Shown in pieces: positions 59,605 through 64,000 of a stretch of DNA of 64,000 nucleotides. The notes under the pieces were generated by a model. That model was not told where the DNA came from. It did no database searches and was given only the letters and a program-made list of their open reading frames with translations. Position 1 is the first letter of the stretch, and each line of letters begins with the position of its first letter. Made by a program: the position numbers and the translations under genes. Source of the stretch: Falsochrobactrum tianjinense (GTDB lineage: Bacteria; Pseudomonadota; Alphaproteobacteria; Rhizobiales; Rhizobiaceae); contig NZ_JAHRVA010000003.1 of assembly GCF_019100495.1 (NCBI RefSeq), forward strand, positions 62,001-126,000, written 5' to 3'.

Positions 59605-59693
59605 GGTTCTCCTCCAGTTCTTCGTTTCCACACGATCCTCCCCGGGTGGAAACGCGATAGCATCAAGATACGCTAATACTCGTTCTCAATGAG

Positions 59694-59709
59694 ATGTTTT
59701 CGATAACAT
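59694..59709. promoter_or_regulatory. GntR/IdnR-type operator (site 2)
   Basis: ATGTTTTCGATAACAT: one mismatch to ATGTTA-N4-TAACAT in the left half. It is 90 bases upstream of the binding-protein start (minus strand), at promoter distance. Confidence 0.55.
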
Positions 59710-59892
59710 CATGGCGTGGCATTCTCAAATTTGTAACTTCTAAACAATCCCCCGTTTCATACCCTTAATTCCAAGACGATGTGCCTAGTACATGGGCCAC
59801 CCTACAGGTGTTTGAGTGCCTTACTGCGATTTGCCTCGCAAACACGGATCGCTGAAGATGCCGGATCGTAAGTTTGTCACTTGCAATAGTGC

Positions 59893-59908
59893 ATGTTAGC
59901 GATATCAT
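59893..59908. promoter_or_regulatory. GntR/IdnR-type operator (site 3)
   Basis: ATGTTAGCGATATCAT: perfect left half, one mismatch in the right half. It ends 33 bases before the small gene at 59942, which precedes the LacI-family gene; it would allow autoregulation. The remaining 59605-59941 sequence shows no gene. Confidence 0.55.
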
Positions 59909-59941
59909 TGCAACATAAATATAGCGCCAGGGAGTGGCTTC

Positions 59942-60268
59942 ATGCATACACGGTCAGCAATTTTTGAAGGTACGATCCATCCTGGGCGCGAAGAGGAATT
60001 TTTTCGCATTGTGAAAGAGCAATTACTTCCGGTCTGGAAACGGATGCCGAATGCGCAAGCGGTTCGGGTGATGCGGATGTTGAATACCGATCCTGGGTCG
60101 CCTGCCATCGCTATGGTGCAGGAGATCGATTATCCATCACTGGCGGCAGTGAAGGAGGCGCTTGCTTCGCCGGTACGGCTGGAGGGCCGCGTTATTACCG
60201 AGCAAATGATGGAAATGTTCGATGGCCGTTTTTACCATGTGGTTTACGAACGGCTCCCGACAAACTGA
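59942..60268 (+). CDS. Small dimeric alpha-beta-barrel-like protein, function unknown
   Basis: 108 residues: SD AGGGAG 8 bases before the ATG. Charged N-terminus HTRSAIFEGTIHPGREEEFFRIVKEQLLPVWKRMPN suggests a ferredoxin-like/dimeric alpha-beta barrel (mutarotase, monooxygenase or EthD-like). The DGRFYHVVYERLP C-terminus fits this fold. I cannot assign a family. It lies 45 bases upstream of the LacI-family gene, likely in one operon under operator site 3; a sugar-acid mutarotase or lactone-related role is conceivable but not shown. Confidence 0.75.
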   Translation: MHTRSAIFEGTIHPGREEEFFRIVKEQLLPVWKRMPNAQAVRVMRMLNTDPGSPAIAMVQEIDYPSLAAVKEALASPVRLEGRVITEQMMEMFDGRFYHVVYERLPTN

Positions 60269-60313
60269 CAATACGCAACTCATTTGCTACATTAACGATC
60301 CGGACGCCAATAT

Positions 60314-61387
60314 ATGACTGCCCCACCTCCGCGAAAAGCAACGATGCGCGACGTCTCCCGGCTGGCGGGCGTATCACAAATGACTGTATCGCGCGTTCTT
60401 GCCGATCCGGAGCGGGTGACGGAAACAACACGCAAGCGGGTGATGGAGGCAATTGAACAATTGGGCTATGTGCCGGATCGGGTGGCTGGCAGCCTCTCCT
60501 CACGGCGCACCAACTTTGTCACCGCAATCCTGCCGACCTTGACCAATTCCAACTTTGCCGATACGGCGCAGGGGCTGGGGGAAGCATTACGGCCAAAGGG
60601 CTATCAGCTACTTATCGGCTTTACGATGTATAAACTGGCCGAAGAAGAACGCATCATTCGTACGATGCTGGAGCGACGTCCCGATGCGATCGTGGTGGCG
60701 GGTACGGTTCATACGAAAGCAGCTACGGAAATGTTGCTTCGTGCCGCTATTCCCATCGTCGAAATATGGGGCAAACCCGACAAGCCAATCGATCATTCGG
60801 TCGGGTTTTCCAATTATGAAGTGGGTCGCGCGGCCGCTCGCTATCTTTTGTCACTTGGCCACCGGCGTATCGGTGCGCTTGGATCGAGGACAGATGCTGA
60901 AGCAATCGATTTGCGCGGCGAACGCAGGCTCGCGGGGTTTTCAGCGGCGCTACGGGAGGCGGGGGTCAGTGATGAACTGATCGTGCGGGAGGGGACCGCA
61001 CCGGTTTCTCACGATCATGGCGCGCGGACAATGTCCATATTGCTGGACCGTGCGCCAGATGTGGAGGCTGTTTTCGCCGTATCGGATGTTTCAGCCTTTG
61101 GTGCTTTGATGGAATGCCATCGCCGCGGTGTTCAGGTGCCGGCACAGCTTTCATTAATGGGTTTTGGTGATTTCGATATTGCGAGCCAGACCGTTCCCGC
61201 AATAACAACAATACGTGTCGATGCAGGTGAAATTGGGGTGCGAACCGGAGAATTACTGCTCGACTTGTTTGATAAAACAGATCCGACGCAGCGAGCTATT
61301 GGTGCCTCGTGCGTCGATGTTGGTTTTAAACTTATTGAACGCCTGACAACAAGGGTAAATAAATCGCGCTCCCAAGTGCGTGGCTAA
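60314..61387 (+). CDS. LacI-family repressor (gluconate/idonate GntR/IdnR-like)
   Basis: 357 residues: N-terminal LacI HTH (about 10-32, TMRDVSRLAGVSQMTVSRVLADPERV) and hinge with SSRRTNFVTAILPTLTNSNF, then a periplasmic-binding effector domain. The HTH and the effector opening resemble E. coli GntR/IdnR. Three candidate operators of the matching sequence lie at 53881, 59694 and 59893. It should repress idnD, idnO and the importer until a sugar acid is present. Confidence 0.9.
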   Translation: MTAPPPRKATMRDVSRLAGVSQMTVSRVLADPERVTETTRKRVMEAIEQLGYVPDRVAGSLSSRRTNFVTAILPTLTNSNFADTAQGLGEALRPKGYQLLIGFTMYKLAEEERIIRTMLERRPDAIVVAGTVHTKAATEMLLRAAIPIVEIWGKPDKPIDHSVGFSNYEVGRAAARYLLSLGHRRIGALGSRTDAEAIDLRGERRLAGFSAALREAGVSDELIVREGTAPVSHDHGARTMSILLDRAPDVEAVFAVSDVSAFGALMECHRRGVQVPAQLSLMGFGDFDIASQTVPAITTIRVDAGEIGVRTGELLLDLFDKTDPTQRAIGASCVDVGFKLIERLTTRVNKSRSQVRG

Positions 61388-61567
61388 ATATCGCCTGACT
61401 GTGGACTCTGGCCGTTCACTTATGAAAGCCAAATTAGCTTTCTACCGACAAAATTCCAAAAGGAACTGAAATTCTCTGTCAACAATTCCTGAACGAAGTG
61501 TGCAGATTATTCAGTGTTTCCATAAACAATATACATCGTTATCTGAAAGGAGAGAACGGAGACAACG

Positions 61568-62113
61568 ATGATACTGAAGAACACGCCAGACAAATATGGA
61601 GCCATCGCAATTGCCTTTCACTGGACGAGTGCCCTGATTGCCATTGGCCTGTTCGCGTCAGGTCTCTGGATGACAAGCCTATCCTACTATTCCCCCTGGT
61701 ATCACACCGCACCCGAGTTACATAAAGGCTTCGGCATGATCCTTGTGGGCCTGTCTCTGGCGCGCTTTACCTGGAAGAGCATTGCTGGTTCGCCAGAGGG
61801 CATTGGCAATGCTTTCGAGAAGAAAGCAGCGTCAATTATGCACATCCTCCTCTATGTCCTGCTCATCTCACTGTTTATGAGCGGATATGTTATTGCCACG
61901 GCGGACGGTCGTCCCGTTAACGTTCTTGGCCTTTTCGAATTCCCGGCTCTTTTTGCAGCCAAGGGATCTGAGGCAATCGCCGGGAAGGTTCACCTCTTCT
62001 CCGCATGGAGCCTCGCAGTGATGGTCTGCCTGCATGCGGCAGCCGCACTCAAGCATCACTTCGTCGATCGCGATGGAGTCTTTATTCGAATGCTGGGTAT
62101 AGCCAGCAAGTAA
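61568..62113 (+). CDS. Cytochrome b561
   Basis: 181 residues with four membrane helices and heme-ligand-type His at about 18 (FHWTSALIAIG), 52 (LHKGFGMILVG), 142 and 156 (VHLFSAWSLAVMVCLHAAAA). This is the bacterial CybB/b561 type of di-heme quinol-oxidising membrane protein. SD CGGAGAC precedes. It is 15 bases upstream of yceI, a pairing common in Proteobacteria, and may supply electrons to or share stress regulation with YceI. Confidence 0.9.
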   Translation: MILKNTPDKYGAIAIAFHWTSALIAIGLFASGLWMTSLSYYSPWYHTAPELHKGFGMILVGLSLARFTWKSIAGSPEGIGNAFEKKAASIMHILLYVLLISLFMSGYVIATADGRPVNVLGLFEFPALFAAKGSEAIAGKVHLFSAWSLAVMVCLHAAAALKHHFVDRDGVFIRMLGIASK

Positions 62114-62128
62114 TCAAGGAGAATTTCT

Positions 62129-62695
62129 ATGAAGCGTTTAGTTCTGGCCGCTCTCGCTGGCCTTGCCCTTTCGACGTCCGCACTTGCTGCCGACACCTAT
62201 GTGATTGACACCGAAGGAGCACACGCCTCAATCAACTTCACGGCCCCGCATCTGGGTTTCTCTTATATCGTTGGCCGCTTCAACACGTTCGAAGGCCAGT
62301 TTATCATTGACGAAGCCAACCCGGCTAATTCCTCGATTGAAGTGAAGGTCAACACGAAGTCGATCGATACCAACATGGCTGCGCGCGACAATCACCTGCG
62401 TGCTGGCGATTTCCTCAATGCAGACAAATTCCCGGAAGCTACCTTCAAAAGCACGTCCATTACGGTAAATGGCGATAAGGAGGCCACTGTTGCGGGCGAT
62501 TTCACGATCCGCGGCGTTACCTTCCCCGTTAAAATCGATGCGGAGATGGTTGGCAGCGGTACCGACCCATGGGGCAAGGAGCGGATGGGTTTCCAAGGCG
62601 AGACCTCCATCAAGCTCAGCGATTTTGGCGTAACAGGTGACTTCGCTGACCTTGAAGTGAATCTTGACCTGCATGTTGAAGGTGTGAAGCAGTAA
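62129..62695 (+). CDS. YceI-family polyisoprenoid-binding-like protein
   Basis: 188 residues with signal peptide MKRLVLAALAGLALSTSALA. The mature YceI lipocalin-like domain has TYVIDTEGAHASINFTAPHLGFSYIVGRFNTFEG and DFLNADKFPEATFKS. Periplasmic; members bind isoprenoid quinones and are linked to osmotic or acid stress. SD AAGGAG. It is co-operonic with cytochrome b561. Confidence 0.92.
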   Translation: MKRLVLAALAGLALSTSALAADTYVIDTEGAHASINFTAPHLGFSYIVGRFNTFEGQFIIDEANPANSSIEVKVNTKSIDTNMAARDNHLRAGDFLNADKFPEATFKSTSITVNGDKEATVAGDFTIRGVTFPVKIDAEMVGSGTDPWGKERMGFQGETSIKLSDFGVTGDFADLEVNLDLHVEGVKQ

Positions 62696-62702
62696 CGAAT
62701 AT

Positions 62703-62730
62703 GAATGGGGGCTTGTAGAAGTCCCCATTC
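62703..62730 (+). terminator. Terminator-like stem-loop after yceI
   Basis: GAATGGGG and GCTT (62703-62714), loop GTAG, then AAGT and CCCCATTC (62719-62730): 12 bp with one G-U pair, 7 bases after the yceI stop. Confidence 0.65.
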
Positions 62731-62860
62731 AACTAATCCGTGATGGTCTTTCGAGGCTGCCTATGCCCGGTGATTTTTCGCGTCAATGCCGTCAATCATT
62801 ACGAGCAATCCCGGGCCATCGAATGGGCGCTCGGAGGGGCTGGCTGGAAAGCCCACCAAA

Positions 62861-62884
62861 GATCATGTGCACAAAAGCATGATC
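62861..62884. repeat. Intergenic palindrome
   Basis: GATCATG (62861-62867) and CATGATC (62878-62884), spaced 10 bases, between yceI and the Lrp gene. It resembles interspersed repeats in relatives by recollection only. The rest of 62731-62993 shows no gene. Confidence 0.35.
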
Positions 62885-62993
62885 CAATCTTGCTTCTTTT
62901 GTATATCAAACAGCGCAGAACAAGAAGTGTGACTGCAGGGCCCTATAAAGGCATGGTGGCTAGCTAAGGTGTGTCGCGTGACGGGAAACGAGA

Positions 62994-63410
62994 TCAGGCG
63001 GGGCCCAGAAAGATGTGAGTTTCGGATTTGGCTATGCCTTCCATGGCTCGGATGCCGGTAACAAGCCGGTGAAACTCGTTCATGTCCGAGACTTCGATTT
63101 CCGCGATCAGATCCCATGTACCATTGGTTGTGTTTACGGCCGAGAAGCCCGGATTTTTTCGCAGCGTGGCGATCACGCTTTTTATATTACGGCCTGTCAG
63201 TTCAATCATCATGATGCCGCGAATCATTTCCGAGGTGCCGTGGTCTTTCAAACGGACGGTAAAGCCCGCGATCACGCCGGACGCGATGAGGCGCTCCATG
63301 CGGTTTTGCACCGTGCCGCGTGCGACGCCCAGTATGCTGGCCAGTGTGGGAACGGATGCACGCGCATTGACGCGCAGTTCGGAAATAAGGCGCTGGTCCA
63401 GGTCGTCCAT
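62994..63410 (-). CDS. Lrp/AsnC-family transcriptional regulator
   Basis: 138 residues: HTH at about 5-60 (DQRLISELRVNARASVPTLASILGVARGTVQNRMERL) and a RAM effector domain (NTTNGTWDLIAEIEVSDMNEFHRLV). SD AAAGGAATATCG. Divergent from an amino-acid ABC importer, which it probably regulates in response to an amino acid. Confidence 0.92.
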   Translation of the reverse strand: MDDLDQRLISELRVNARASVPTLASILGVARGTVQNRMERLIASGVIAGFTVRLKDHGTSEMIRGIMMIELTGRNIKSVIATLRKNPGFSAVNTTNGTWDLIAEIEVSDMNEFHRLVTGIRAMEGIAKSETHIFLGPA

Positions 63411-63579
63411 CGATATTCCTTTGACGATTTAACCAAATGGACCGCGTTTATTGCAGATAATTGTGCTTTTTTATACAGAAATGGCGTTTTCGTTAATCTT
63501 TTTCTTCGTTAGCGTGCCTGAAAACAAACAAGCCGGATAAGCGACAATGATACCGGCAGGGGAATTTTGGAGGTGATCG

Positions 63580-63681
63580 ATGCAAGTTCTGGCTCGTCTG
63601 GTCGTTGGTGGCCAAGGTGTTCCGTTCGGTCTTTTCAAATCGGCCCCGAGCCGTATCGATTTTCCCCAGCGGAGAGGTTGA
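63580..63681 (+). CDS. Short leader ORF with near-perfect ribosome binding site
   Basis: 33 codons from ATG 63580 to TGA 63681, preceded by GGAGGTGATCG, which matches the anti-Shine-Dalgarno of 16S rRNA over about nine bases. The peptide MQVLARLVVGGQGVPFGLFK continues to RIDFPQRRG. It lies 80 bases upstream of the importer binding-protein gene. It could be a translated leader; no run of regulatory codons was recognised. Short hairpins follow (ACCGC/GCGGT and GCAAT/ATTGC at about 63694-63736). An untranslated coincidence is possible. Confidence 0.4.
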   Translation: MQVLARLVVGGQGVPFGLFKSAPSRIDFPQRRG

Positions 63682-63761
63682 TCCAAAAATGAACCGCGCA
63701 TAGCGGTACATCAAACGGGCAATGCCTGAGATTGCATTATGATCACCAAGGAGAGAACGAA

Positions 63762-64000
63762 ATGAAAGCCTTTTTGTCTTCGCTGATTGCTGCTGGCGTC
63801 AGCACATTGTTGATGCTCGCACCGGCCAATGCCGACGATCTGGACACGGTAAAGCAGAATGGGGAACTGCGTATCGGCATGAGCGGTGTGTTCCCGCCCT
63901 TCAGCTTTGTTGATAGTGAAAACAAGGTCGTAGGCTTCGATGTCGATATCGGATCGGAGCTTGCCAAGCGCCTCGGCGTCAAGCCGGTCATCGCCACCAC
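63762..64000 (+). CDS. Amino-acid ABC transporter substrate-binding protein (partial, 3' cut)
   Basis: The first 79 codons from ATG 63762 (SD AAGGAGAGAACGA). Signal peptide MKAFLSSLIAAGVSTLLMLA cut near ANA-DD; the mature part has GELRIGMSGVFPPFSFVDSENKVVGFDVDIG, the family 3 binding-domain opening. Truncated by the window end. It is divergent from the Lrp gene, with the leader ORF between them. Confidence 0.9.
   Translation, partial: MKAFLSSLIAAGVSTLLMLAPANADDLDTVKQNGELRIGMSGVFPPFSFVDSENKVVGFDVDIGSELAKRLGVKPVIAT

Noticed and set aside
63493-63714. 73-codon minus-strand frame between the Lrp gene and the importer
   Set aside because: Opposes the leader ORF with a strong ribosome site, no domain, and lies in the regulatory gap.
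1-64000. tRNA, rRNA, CRISPR, prophage or insertion sequences
   Set aside because: No transposase, integrase, terminal-repeat pair, spacer-repeat array or RNA-gene signature was found on either strand.

Overview
This window reads as a catabolic, accessory part of an alphaproteobacterial genome (Rhizobiales, most likely Brucellaceae such as Ochrobactrum/Brucella). The evidence is gene content: a LysR/ChoX/choline-sulfatase module, split transketolase, many GntR-FCD, ROK and LacI regulators, and a class III omega-aminotransferase closely resembling, from memory, the Ochrobactrum anthropi enzyme. The genus is an inference. There are no rRNA, tRNA, CRISPR, phage or transposase genes. Eight ABC transport systems or parts of them dominate, each next to its own catabolic enzymes and regulator.

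Layout. 1-1780: end of a betaine/proline-type ABC importer (two ProW-like permeases) and a pyrroline-5-carboxylate-reductase-like protein. 1881-9632 (minus): a seven-gene operon of sugar ABC importer, argininosuccinate-lyase-like protein, PfkB kinase and SIS-domain isomerase/deglycase, with a divergent ROK repressor at 9906. 11260-14836: choline-sulfate module. 14893-18099: TlpA/Lgt-like membrane thioredoxin with a small partner ORF, a divergent ArsR-rhodanese regulator and an MFS exporter. 18409-25423: AT-richer block with LysR, polar amino-acid ABC importer, a guanidinobutyrase/agmatinase-family ureohydrolase and a 2-ketoarginine-decarboxylase-like TPP enzyme, i.e. an arginine-transaminase-type route. 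25424-26176: decayed genes. 26177-28825: split transketolase and GntR.

28896-51260 appears to be one metabolic unit: three sets of GntR/VOC/aminotransferase genes, a fused E1 and an E2 of a 2-oxoacid dehydrogenase complex, an omega-aminotransferase, a TorT-like/RbsA/RbsC-type importer, a HyuA/HyuB (hydantoinase/oxoprolinase) pair and a polyamine-type ABC importer. A 10-bp motif, TTGTATCCAA or its complement, recurs in the intergenic regions in front of these operons, which argues for one shared GntR regulon. The chemistry suggested is import of an amino or lactam/hydantoin-like compound, ATP-dependent ring opening, transamination and oxidative decarboxylation to an acyl-CoA. The substrate is unknown.

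51625-52636: a small lipoprotein and an SRPBCC protein. 52820-61387: an idonate/ketogluconate-type sugar-acid cluster (idnD, idnO, two further dehydrogenases, a polar-amino-acid-type ABC importer and a LacI/GntR-like repressor) tied together by three copies of the ATGTTA-N4-TAACAT operator. 61568-62695: cytochrome b561 plus YceI. 62994-64000: Lrp regulator divergent from the start of another amino-acid ABC importer, with a short ORF with a near-perfect ribosome binding site in the leader.

The two best candidates for undescribed systems are the SIS/PfkB/ArgH-like sugar-amine operon (1881-9632), which also has a possible three-way-junction mRNA leader, and the HyuAB/aminotransferase/E1-E2 regulon (28.9-51.3 kb).
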